Below, piece after piece: positions 7,880-15,576 of a DNA stretch of 26,626 nt; position 1 is the first letter of the stretch; every line of letters begins with the position of its first letter. Under the pieces are notes generated by a model. That model worked only from the letters and a program-made list of their open reading frames with translations. It searched no databases and had not been told where the DNA came from. The translations under genes were made by a program, and so were the position numbers. The stretch is taken from contig JASCIV010000278.1 of NCBI GenBank assembly GCA_030374735.1, positions 1-26,626 of the forward strand. The letters are read 5' to 3'. The stretch comes from Gracilaria caudata. Its lineage: Eukaryota > Rhodophyta > Florideophyceae > Gracilariales > Gracilariaceae.

Positions 7880-8914
7880 ATGTCTTCACCCACATTCGTC
7901 GACTGCCCTTCCTTCACTATCTTCCCTGCTTCTTATCGAAGAAAAAGGGTTGCGTTTTCTCTTTGCGCAACAAAACCGCAGAGTCCATCTCACCCGAAAT
8001 CGTTGCAATCAAAAAGTCCGCCTAAACGTCGGTATCGCTACTGGTCCTCACTGTCGAACACCATATCTGAGCTGGAGGCGTACCTCAATGGCTCACAAAC
8101 GCTTCCGACCCTACGAGAACTTGAAAAGGCAGGTCGCTACGATTTGGCCTCTGGCCTGCGACGTCACGGATGGAGCTATATATCTTCCGTCACTGGTCTT
8201 CCTTTAGCGTCTGTTGCGCGACCAAGATCCCTTCACCTCGTCGCTTGCACTCCATCACCGCCTCTTAGAATGCGACCCTACATGTATTGGAGAGATTTTC
8301 GGAACCTTGAAAACGCTCTTCGTCCTTACGTACGCGACGGCGGTTTGCCAACAGCGCGCCAACTTATCGATGCGCAAAGAAGCGACCTCGTGAGAGCGAT
8401 TAGAAAACATGGAGGCTGGAAAGCTGTGGCCCATCGCATGGGTGTTAGGCAGTCGAGTAAACCAGACTGGTCTACTTTGTCAGTAGTTCAGGAAGAGATT
8501 CGCAGGGCGATGAACCGAGCAAACGAGAATGAGAGTCAACTTCCAAACGTCTCCATATTGAAAAAGTTCGGTACTCGCGGTTTGTTACACGCCATAAGAA
8601 CCCACCATGGTGGTATGGCACGCGTTGTTGGTAGCATGTACGAACCCGAGAACGATGTAGAACACGTGACTCGAAAGCCGAGGGGCTACTGGACCAAAAA
8701 ACAGCTCGAGTCTGAAGTACGGCAATGCGCGAAAACCATTTCGGAGAGAAATGAGCCTGTATACATGCCAACCGCGGCCCAGTTCAGGAGCATTAATAAA
8801 TCTGATGTTCTCAGCGCAGTTCAGAGAGCGGGGGGTATCAGACGAATGGCAGAAGCTTGTGGATTGCGCTGTAGACGAAAACCCCAGTCGAAAGGGATGA
8901 GTAGAGGCACTTGA
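7880..8914 (+). CDS. putative plastid-targeted HGG-repeat (HNH-associated-repeat-like) protein
   Basis: 344 aa from ATG 7880; an in-frame ATG at 7751 would add 43 residues. The first ~50 residues are Ser/Pro/Lys-rich, lack acidic residues after Asp8, and contain VAFSLCA, fitting a transit peptide. Four degenerate ~55-60-residue repeats follow at 54-109, 136-190, 197-254 and 270-331. The pattern is aromatic-Trp, a helix, LPT, a helix with GR/QR-DL, then AI-KHGGW-VA-GL. The clearest is repeat 2: LPTARQLIDAQRSDLVRAI then RKHGGW and VAHRMGV. This resembles repeats in plastid proteins of algae and, remotely, the homing-endonuclease-associated repeat of bacteria. The highly basic character suggests nucleic-acid binding. 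No catalytic domain is seen, and the function is not known to me. Confidence 0.72.
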   Translation: MSSPTFVDCPSFTIFPASYRRKRVAFSLCATKPQSPSHPKSLQSKSPPKRRYRYWSSLSNTISELEAYLNGSQTLPTLRELEKAGRYDLASGLRRHGWSYISSVTGLPLASVARPRSLHLVACTPSPPLRMRPYMYWRDFRNLENALRPYVRDGGLPTARQLIDAQRSDLVRAIRKHGGWKAVAHRMGVRQSSKPDWSTLSVVQEEIRRAMNRANENESQLPNVSILKKFGTRGLLHAIRTHHGGMARVVGSMYEPENDVEHVTRKPRGYWTKKQLESEVRQCAKTISERNEPVYMPTAAQFRSINKSDVLSAVQRAGGIRRMAEACGLRCRRKPQSKGMSRGT

Positions 8915-9419
8915 ACAACATAAAAGTGCAGAAAGACATACGTGGAGGAGAGAGCGGAAACTGGAATATTTTGTTCCGGTCCACGGCCTCGGTAATCAGC
9001 TCTCGAATGATTTCAGTGACATACCCTTTTAGCGGAGCCGCATGACAGAATCCGATGCATGATGCCGTTTAGTGCCCCGACCAGAGTTATTGGATTGCAA
9101 GGGACGGTACTTTGCTGCAACCGGTGCAAACTGCTCGTACTTAGATAAGACACTTGATTGTGTGCCTCTTCCGCTGTAACTTTGCACCGTATATGATATG
9201 TGAGCCGTTGGCTGGGGCAATCGAGCTCAAGAAGAACAGCTAACGCTGGTCGGCGGTTTTCTTCGGGCCAGTCTATTTAGTCACCGTTGTGAGTATGCGG
9301 AAGAACAGGAGACTTGAAGTTCTTTCACTTGAAGCGGGTTGCTTATCACTGATGTTAGTTTCCTGATCGCCGTCATTGCCCGCGTTTCTCCAGTCATTGA
9401 TTCGATACCCTTTGCGTCT
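8915..9419. other. intergenic region, nothing specific recognised
   Basis: Contains the 3' UTR of the HGG-repeat gene and the leader/promoter of the next + gene. The only open frames are short and without domain content. A TATTTAG word at about 9273-9279 is too weak to call. Confidence 0.4.
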
Positions 9420-10820
9420 ATGGGTGCTACCGAGTGCTACACGGAATGCAACCTAAGCGACGAATCACACTCGAATGTGAATTCTTCAACGGTACTGCTT
9501 CCATCTGGAAACTTGACTGAGGCACGAGAACGACTATTGCGCCGCTTGCTTCCCAATCCGCCCTCACTGACACTAATTCCTTCATTAAGTTGTGCCGAAT
9601 GCGTTTCACCCCATCTGCTCTTCGAGGATATCTCTCGGTATTCTTCCGTTCAACGTTTCAGACCGTTTTCCATAACGCTGCATCCATCGCCTTCTTCGTC
9701 GCCCCCCGAAGATATTAATCACACTTTGAAGCAAGAGATTGATAATGGTACACGGCTTTTCTTCATTTCATTCGCAAACGCGGCCTTAGTTCACGTCCTA
9801 GCGTCCTCCTCATGGGTATCGCCACCACAGAAGAGTAAGAGGATTCACCCAAAGATATCTTTCGTGATAGCGATGCTACCAGAAGATGTGCATAGTTCGC
9901 CGTCAGTCGACTCGTGCCTATTTCAGATGTTGAATTCCGAACCTAGAGTGACGGCGTCGAGCTCTGGTGAATTTCTTCTACCGAGTGAATCTGCAGCTGT
10001 TATGCTTTATGGCGCTGTTTGTGGAATGGCGGCAGCGACGATTGGAAGCACTTCAGCGACCATTTCAGGAATGATTCCTTACGTAATGCCTAGGAAGGTG
10101 TTGGCAGTCTTGCACCGTTTTGCCCAAGCGGCATCAAACATTCTAAATGGAAGTGAGCATTTGCAACAGTTTCTAGACGAGGAAGAACAGCAAGTAGAAG
10201 ATGACATCTATACGCTGAGTCGCCATGCTTTGGTGCACAATCTTCCATGTGGCTGTGTGATGTTCCCGCATGCTAGTAATCCTTCTAAATCGGTGCCAAA
10301 ATGTGTGCCACCTCCAGCGATACATGCTCGTGTACTTCGAGCGATGAAACTAAAATCAAACGAGGCAGAGAAGTGGTGGGAGGATCGTGAAGATACCTGT
10401 GAAGTGAACTATCTTCGCCAGAGCTACCTTCATCATCTTCGTGGGGTGGATTTAAATGCGTCGATTCCAGCCCATCTTAGCTACATGCAGCACTTCCATG
10501 CGCACAGGCCTAGTAATGCTTTATATGCCCTTCTGGACCAAATAAGCCAATCACCAACAAGGGACTGGGAGTTGAAGGAGGCAATCGAATGGTTGGCGAA
10601 GGCATTCCGAGCATCAGAGGCTCTTTTGAAAGAGCGTATGTGCAGCGAAAGTCCTGATGACCAACACAGCGTCTTCGAAAGGGAGCTGGCATTCCAAGTA
10701 TTTGGAAGATTGGCTTTGTTCAGGTGCAGAAACGAAGTGGTGAGAAAATTCGTCTCAGGGCTTGAACTCTCTGCAGGTGCGACGAGGAGAGATGCGAAAG
10801 GGATCGTGGAAGACTTCTAG
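9420..10820 (+). CDS. unrecognised 466-aa protein
   Basis: A single open frame of 466 aa from ATG 9420; the frame is open to 9339 but the first ATG is at 9420. I do not recognise the family. The N-terminal third is Ser/Pro-rich (about 1-110), with Cys-rich spots early (ECYTECN, SCAECVS). Around residues 190-225 is a small hydrophobic Gly/Ala/Thr stretch (AAVMLYGAVCGMAAATIGST) that could be one membrane segment or a buried helix. The C-terminal half is helical and charged: DEEEQQVEDD, EKWWEDREDTCEVNYLRQSY and a long helix around ELKEAIEWLAKAF. There is no signal peptide. Coding character is good: long frame, even composition and a stop just before the 3' spacer. Function cannot be assigned. 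Confidence 0.7.
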   Translation: MGATECYTECNLSDESHSNVNSSTVLLPSGNLTEARERLLRRLLPNPPSLTLIPSLSCAECVSPHLLFEDISRYSSVQRFRPFSITLHPSPSSSPPEDINHTLKQEIDNGTRLFFISFANAALVHVLASSSWVSPPQKSKRIHPKISFVIAMLPEDVHSSPSVDSCLFQMLNSEPRVTASSSGEFLLPSESAAVMLYGAVCGMAAATIGSTSATISGMIPYVMPRKVLAVLHRFAQAASNILNGSEHLQQFLDEEEQQVEDDIYTLSRHALVHNLPCGCVMFPHASNPSKSVPKCVPPPAIHARVLRAMKLKSNEAEKWWEDREDTCEVNYLRQSYLHHLRGVDLNASIPAHLSYMQHFHAHRPSNALYALLDQISQSPTRDWELKEAIEWLAKAFRASEALLKERMCSESPDDQHSVFERELAFQVFGRLALFRCRNEVVRKFVSGLELSAGATRRDAKGIVEDF

Positions 10821-11127
10821 GTCATTAAGTCCCCTGTGTGCATTCGTTACAGCGTGCGTGTAAAAGCTTGCGAGCTACATCAGATTTAGCTATGTCAGAA
10901 GTAGGTTTACTATCGAGGGCGAGTAACCCTCAAACACTAGAGAAGATAAAGGTCTCAACCTCAAAACAGAAACGGAGGGAACTAGCAATCATGAGAAAGT
11001 TGCTTTGAAAAGATTGCAAATGCGCCTTAGAGAGGAATGGCCGTCGAGACCTCATGTGTTGGAACTATTCGAACAGTCCTGAAAGATTCGTTACCGTGAG
11101 TACCGACAAAACACAATCTTCTTTGTC
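10821..11127. other. convergent intergenic spacer, nothing recognised
   Basis: 307 nt between the stop codons of the 466-aa protein gene (+) and the secreted-protein gene (-). It should hold both 3' UTRs. No RNA gene or repeat is visible. Confidence 0.4.
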
Positions 11128-11553
11128 TTACTGGATCTTCCAATCATACTCTTCAAACATCGACGGGATGCAGTCATGAGCCACATTATAAGCACTGGCA
11201 CTATTGTCACCCTTCCACCATTTGTGAAATATGATAGCTTCCACAGTCTTTTTGCATGCTTTATTCGAAATGTGCTCGAAGCCAGAGCAGAGACGCTTCA
11301 TCTTGAACGTCATGTCAGGACTCGGAACCAGTTTGCACATACACTCAATCACTGCTTTGCACACTCCATCGAAGGCTTCGTGTGGCCAGTTGCTGCAAAC
11401 ACGATCCCCAGGTCGTCTTGCAGTTGTTCCGATTGTCATATCCCCGGAAGCGGATTCTTCAATCTGTACAGCCAGGTCAGACTTGACGGCTGATGTCGAA
11501 GCCAAAGTCGAGAAGGTAAGGCAAACAGCCAATAGGACAAAGGCGTTGATCAT
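11128..11553 (-). CDS. small secreted cysteine-rich protein, unknown family
   Basis: 141 aa from the ATG at 11553. The first ~22 residues (MINAFVLLAVCLTFSTLAST) are a typical secretory signal peptide with cleavage probably near Ala22. The mature part has seven cysteines (53, 65, 71, 73, 89, 100, 128) in a helical, Lys-rich context, e.g. FDGVCKAVIECMCKL and HISNKACKKTVEAIIFHKWW. An odd number implies a free Cys or an intermolecular disulfide. The spacing loosely recalls saposin-like helical Cys proteins, but I cannot assign a family. There is no C-terminal ER-retention signal. The frame is open 147 nt further upstream but only from a non-ATG codon. A good TATA box lies upstream, supporting an expressed gene. 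Confidence 0.78.
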   Translation of the reverse strand: MINAFVLLAVCLTFSTLASTSAVKSDLAVQIEESASGDMTIGTTARRPGDRVCSNWPHEAFDGVCKAVIECMCKLVPSPDMTFKMKRLCSGFEHISNKACKKTVEAIIFHKWWKGDNSASAYNVAHDCIPSMFEEYDWKIQ

Positions 11554-11706
11554 GATGCTTTCTTGCGCGTGTTGAAGTTGGTCCGGAGTATTTGGAGTGA
11601 TATCAAGCAAGCAAAGTTTGCTTTTCGCTTTTGGAAGGGTGTAGAAGTCGAAGTCGAGAAGCTGATGGTGAGGAAGTGATAGTTCGAAGATGAGGTCCAC
11701 GGATTG

Positions 11707-11716
11707 CTTATATAGT
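11707..11716 (-). promoter_or_regulatory. TATA box of the secreted Cys-rich protein gene
   Basis: The minus strand reads CTATATAAGC about 155 nt upstream of the ATG at 11553. With the usual ~30-nt spacing this gives a leader of about 120 nt. It is the best TATA match in the window relative to a gene start. Confidence 0.6.
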
Positions 11717-11857
11717 GTCTCTGAGGAAGAGGAGAGGAGGAAGAATAATCATCTTAACGGTGAGTAGAGAGGGGGAAGATTTCTCGTTCTGCTAGGCGTA
11801 CAGTGCAAAGTTTGATTAGACAAGTGCCACAGAAGTTTTTGGCCTTCCTAAAGAGAG

Positions 11858-11878
11858 AAAGCTTTCTTTGAAAGCTTT
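11858..11878. repeat. inverted repeat (9-bp arms, 3-nt loop)
   Basis: AAAGCTTTC, TTT, GAAAGCTTT: arms are perfectly complementary. It lies in the divergent promoter and is followed 3 nt later by a second hairpin. Confidence 0.6.
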
Positions 11879-11881
11879 ACT

Positions 11882-11904
11882 GCAGCTTAGTAATTAGAAG
11901 CTGC
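11882..11904. repeat. second inverted repeat (7-bp arms, 9-nt loop)
   Basis: GCAGCTT, AGTAATTAG, AAGCTGC. The loop carries TAATTA. An AATAAA follows 7 nt later. Confidence 0.55.
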
Positions 11905-12145
11905 TGTCCACAATAAAGAAGAAGAAGAACGGCTTTGTCAGAAACATTTCTGGCATTGCAGTCGAAACTGTTTCACATCTTTTTCTTAGTTTTCACTTCG
12001 CCCACTAGGAGCACGTCGAAACGCAACTCATTGCATTGCACTGCTCGCCATACCTTGAAATGAAGTCGTCTGCTGTCAATGTGAGCCTTCGCCTTTTCCA
12101 ATTGAGAGCTCAATACAATCTTCAACGCTCCAAATTTCTGGCAGC

Positions 12146-12553
12146 ATGCAGTCTGCTACAGAGCAAGCTCGTGCGATAGCTCGGGCTCACTTGACGACAC
12201 TCAACAAAGCGTTAGAAAATAGCACCCCGTCATTTACGAACGGAATGTTATCGCTTGTCTACTCACCGAACGTGTGTGTTACTGTTCACATTGCCCAACC
12301 AAAGCAGATTTGTACTGGACGCACCTTCGCCGACTCTATGGCCCTTCTTTCAGAACACGACATTCTTGGCGCAACGTTTGATGGAGTGCATTTCTTTCAC
12401 GTCTTCTATACCCCTGGCAAAATTCAGGTGACCATCTGTGGCTCTCTTCGTTTGTTTGGCCATTCGTTTGCTACTTGTTATTTTCGAGTAGTCATACTGA
12501 AAGGTATGGTCGGTGCGTGGAGGTTCACAAGCGACGACATAATTCTGATGTGA
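12146..12553 (+). CDS. NTF2-like domain protein
   Basis: 135 aa, the size of a single NTF2-like domain. The layout fits: an N-terminal helix (ARAIARAHLTTLNKAL), a loop with SFTNGMLSLVYSPNVCVTVH, the central helical region TFADSMALLSEHDI, and then beta strands with the diagnostic end KIQVTICGSLRLFGHSFATC ... VVILKGMVGAWRFTSDDIILM. The 'G.L...G....F...F.L......W.I.SD...' pattern is shared by NTF2, the mRNA-export partner NXT1/p15 and many stress or enzyme relatives. I cannot tell whether it is a transport factor or another NTF2-fold protein. ATG 12146 is the simplest start; an alternative first exon at 12060-12080 (MKSSAVN) could splice in frame at 12152. Confidence 0.72.
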   Translation: MQSATEQARAIARAHLTTLNKALENSTPSFTNGMLSLVYSPNVCVTVHIAQPKQICTGRTFADSMALLSEHDILGATFDGVHFFHVFYTPGKIQVTICGSLRLFGHSFATCYFRVVILKGMVGAWRFTSDDIILM

Positions 12554-13044
12554 ACTGGGACCATCAGAAACTAGTATGCAGGATTGACATTTGCAGTATT
12601 CTTCTTCCTTATCAAGGACTTTTCTTGTACAACAGTATACCCCTTAGCGAGCCGAGCGCTTCCTACTGCAAAAGGTTCTCGCTCCCCAGCTCTTGTGAAA
12701 GTGGTCTAAACAAATGCCACGGAAAAGCGGTGCCTCCTTTGGGCCGGCAATGTGCCTTGCTTGGATGGCTTGGTCAAAAGACATCGAAAATCTACGTGAT
12801 CAGAAGTTTCTTAATGTTTATGCCACCTCGTGGCGTGATGTAAGAATAAAGGTCTCGATATGTTTGGCAGTCGCAGTCAGGGAAATGATATTCATAATCA
12901 GCACCAAGAACGATGAAGCATTCCTTTGAGCGGAAGAACAGGTTTACAGATTCAAGTACGACGTAAAGGGTTGCTAGAGTAATATCTACAAACTAAGCTA
13001 AATCGGAGATCATGGCACATCCGGAGTCCAGAACATGGGGAACT
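12554..13044. other. convergent intergenic spacer
   Basis: 491 nt between the NTF2-like stop (+) and the TOG-TACC stop (-). An AATAAA at about 12846-12851 could be a polyadenylation signal for the NTF2-like transcript. Open frames here lack domains or sensible composition. Confidence 0.4.
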
Positions 13045-15576
13045 TCATGTTTCCTCAGTTTTACTCTGCTCAAGTTGCAGCATGACTTCCTCGCAAATCT
13101 GATTGAGCTCATCACATTCCCTATTCTTCGCGTCCAGCTGGTCCTCTAATTCTCTGATTCGCATCATGTCGTCGTACGCTCTGGCTTTCAATGATTGCCT
13201 CTCATTCGTAAACGTCTCAAGTCTCTTCTCTGTATCCGACAATCGTTGGCTCGCTTCTTTAAGCTCCGTGACTTCATTTCTTAAGCGGCTCAGTTCTTCT
13301 TCGGCCGTCGAAAATTCGGATTGGAGCTGATCTTTCTGATTTGTGACCCGAGTGAAAGAACTCTTCGCAGTCGCGAGGGCAGCCTCCGCAGAAGCTCTTT
13401 TATCTTGTTCTTCATGTAGCTGAGTCTCCACCGCAGCAAACTTCGCCGCAGTCTCACCATGACTTTGCTGAGCCTTCTCAAGTTCCGCGGTTGTCCGCTT
13501 GAGGTCGCTCAGAGCCTTATTTGCATGGGCCTCTTTGTCGATATACGATGCACGATACGCTGTGACGCTCTCGAACGCTTTCGAAAGTTTTTTCTCGGAG
13601 TTTGCCTTCAAGTCATTGCTCCATTTTTGCAATTCGACCATATTCCTCTTCAATTCCTTGATTTGCTCAATGAAACGAGCTTCTTTGTTCTCGTAAACGA
13701 CTATTGCTTCCTTCGAGTTTTCGTATCGCTCTTTCAGCTTTTCAAAGGCATCAGATCGTTCCAGTAGTTCCGCCTTCAACTTGTTCTTTTCCTGTTCTAG
13801 GATTATCTGCTGGGCATTGGCTTTAGAATTGCCCTCCGAAACCATTTTCTTCATGGTTAGTTCATACTCCTCGAGAACAGACCTCAGGTCTTCTACTTCT
13901 GAATGTTCACGTTGAAGCTTCTGACGCATGTCATCGAGTTCTCTCGTTCGCCTCTGGTTCTCTTTGGCACTGGATGCCTTGAGTTTCTCTACGGCAGCCT
14001 TGACTGAACCTCTTCTGATAATCTCGACTTCCTCCTCAGAATAGAGCCGACCGCTTCGTGCCGTTTGAGGACTAGCCTTTCGGATAGTGTCACCGAGCTT
14101 CATATTTTTTAGAACATGAGAACCTGTGCGACCATCCAGCGGAAGCATTTCACTAGGCTTTGAAGAAGAAGTCGTATTACATCTCCGGAAAGAGGTTATA
14201 TGCTCGCTAGACTCTATCGGGATTTTTGAAGACGGCGTTCTAAAATTCTTGGAGCGCAAAGAGGCAAGTCTTCTACCAAGGTTGGGAGTTGACCTGGCCG
14301 ACTGTTTCCCATGTCTGAAAGAGGCAATAGTTTCAGAGATATGGTGGTCACGAGAAGACGAACCGGGTGGTGTGTTAACGGAAGCGGGCGGGGCTGGACT
14401 CGGAGCGCAGTTCGGGAATTCTTTCCGAAGGAACTTCATCGCGTTCGACGCGCAACTACGTATATGCTTGTCATCTGACTCCGCCAGTTGATTAACAAGC
14501 TGCATGAGACGTTCGGAATTATCAGCCTCCCGCAAGTTAACGGCCAAGTTTTCGTCGAAGTTTAGCATATAGACCAAAGTTCGCGCCGCACTTTCGGCCG
14601 TTAAGGAACGCCCACACGCCACATCCATGACACTCGGAAACACCTCCTTGGCAAAAGGGCTTGCCGATGGTAATCGTTTGAGAATAATGGCATCAATAAG
14701 ACCAAGGGCAGAAGTGATAACTGTTGGGCGAAGTTCCTCGAGATGGTCGTTCATGGTGGTGGAAAACTTGGAAATGCTCGCGCCTAAGATTTCATCAGCT
14801 TCCTTAGGATGATTAGTTACTGCTTTAGAAAGTGACAAGAGCGCATCCTTCCGATGAGGCCATGGCCATTTGTCCTTCCCTTCGAGAACTTTATGCATTT
14901 CACTCTCAAAGCTCGAGCGCTCGAAACCTCCCTGCCCTTCCTTTTCGAGATGATGGCCACTTTTCTCGGCGGACGCAATATCCTTCCGGCTCCCTGGATG
15001 CATTCGATCGTCACGGGTGACGTTGCTTGCTTCATGTTGTTTGCTCACTGGGGGCGTCTGCGTGGATTCTGGCTCTGTGAAGGTCGGCTTTTCAGAAGCA
15101 TACTCCGGTGTAGGTAACAAGTCGGTGGAAGTGCTGTCTTCCTGGAGTGTGAGCGATGACACATTATTGGAAATGTCAAACTTGCTGTCTACCAAAGGCT
15201 GCTTTCCTTTTTCGTCGCTCGCATTAGACGGAGAGTGGAACAAGTTGATGCCTTTCAGAATGTAGCTTTCCTTGCGCGATTCCGAGAAGAAGTTTTCCTT
15301 GTCGCCGAGGTCTTTGTGTCTTTGCGATTCGATAAGTTCTCTTCGCTTGGCACTCGCGGCCTTCGCGAAGTCAGAAGAGTCGGGAGGAGAATCGAGGTGG
15401 AAGCTTTGAAGCTTGTTTGCTAGAGCAGTCATGTCGGAAGGCTTGGAGGAGTGCTCTTTGTTGGCGGTGGCACGGAGTTCCTTCAGGGCCGCAGGAATGT
15501 GAACGCCTTTGAATGTCGGAGTTGGGGCCTCCTTCTCCCGAAAGATTACATCTGGAGAATCCGAGGAGGATGCCAT
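13045..15576 (-). CDS. microtubule-associated protein with CLASP-like TOG domain, SxIP motif and TACC-like coiled coil
   Basis: 843 aa from an ATG in strong context (AGCCATGG). Residues 1-220 are disordered and Ser/Pro/Lys-rich with KEN at 93-95. Residues about 222-390 form one helical-repeat domain like CLASP/TOG domains: KWPWPHRKDALLSLSKAV (the Trp-x-x-Arg helix), LRPTVITSALGLIDAI, ESAARTLVYML and IRSCASNAMKFLRKEFP. Residues 391-510 are basic and Ser-rich, with SKIP at 450-453, an EB1-binding SxIP motif. Residues about 512-840 are continuous coiled coil. Within it FEKLKERYENSKEAIVVYEN and LKANSEKKL (about 611-664) match the human TACC signature FEKQKEVIEGYRKNEE / LKAHAEEKL, and the end LDAKNRECDELNQICEEVM (814-832) matches TACC EQKTKENEELTRICDDL. 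It is therefore a probable microtubule plus-end or spindle-pole factor. It is divergent from DPH6. Confidence 0.82.
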   Translation of the reverse strand: MASSSDSPDVIFREKEAPTPTFKGVHIPAALKELRATANKEHSSKPSDMTALANKLQSFHLDSPPDSSDFAKAASAKRRELIESQRHKDLGDKENFFSESRKESYILKGINLFHSPSNASDEKGKQPLVDSKFDISNNVSSLTLQEDSTSTDLLPTPEYASEKPTFTEPESTQTPPVSKQHEASNVTRDDRMHPGSRKDIASAEKSGHHLEKEGQGGFERSSFESEMHKVLEGKDKWPWPHRKDALLSLSKAVTNHPKEADEILGASISKFSTTMNDHLEELRPTVITSALGLIDAIILKRLPSASPFAKEVFPSVMDVACGRSLTAESAARTLVYMLNFDENLAVNLREADNSERLMQLVNQLAESDDKHIRSCASNAMKFLRKEFPNCAPSPAPPASVNTPPGSSSRDHHISETIASFRHGKQSARSTPNLGRRLASLRSKNFRTPSSKIPIESSEHITSFRRCNTTSSSKPSEMLPLDGRTGSHVLKNMKLGDTIRKASPQTARSGRLYSEEEVEIIRRGSVKAAVEKLKASSAKENQRRTRELDDMRQKLQREHSEVEDLRSVLEEYELTMKKMVSEGNSKANAQQIILEQEKNKLKAELLERSDAFEKLKERYENSKEAIVVYENKEARFIEQIKELKRNMVELQKWSNDLKANSEKKLSKAFESVTAYRASYIDKEAHANKALSDLKRTTAELEKAQQSHGETAAKFAAVETQLHEEQDKRASAEAALATAKSSFTRVTNQKDQLQSEFSTAEEELSRLRNEVTELKEASQRLSDTEKRLETFTNERQSLKARAYDDMMRIRELEDQLDAKNRECDELNQICEEVMLQLEQSKTEET

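Larger units (their letters stand above)
11554..12145. promoter_or_regulatory. divergent promoter region of the secreted-protein and NTF2-like genes
   Basis: 592 nt between divergent starts. It contains the TATA box above, two consecutive perfect inverted repeats (11858-11904) and an AATAAA (11912-11917). A possible small upstream exon of the NTF2-like gene lies at 12060-12080. No other element is recognised. Confidence 0.4.

Noticed and set aside
12475..12843. 122-aa plus-strand frame downstream of the NTF2-like gene
   Set aside because: Overlaps the end of the NTF2-like frame and starts from a non-ATG codon; no domain.
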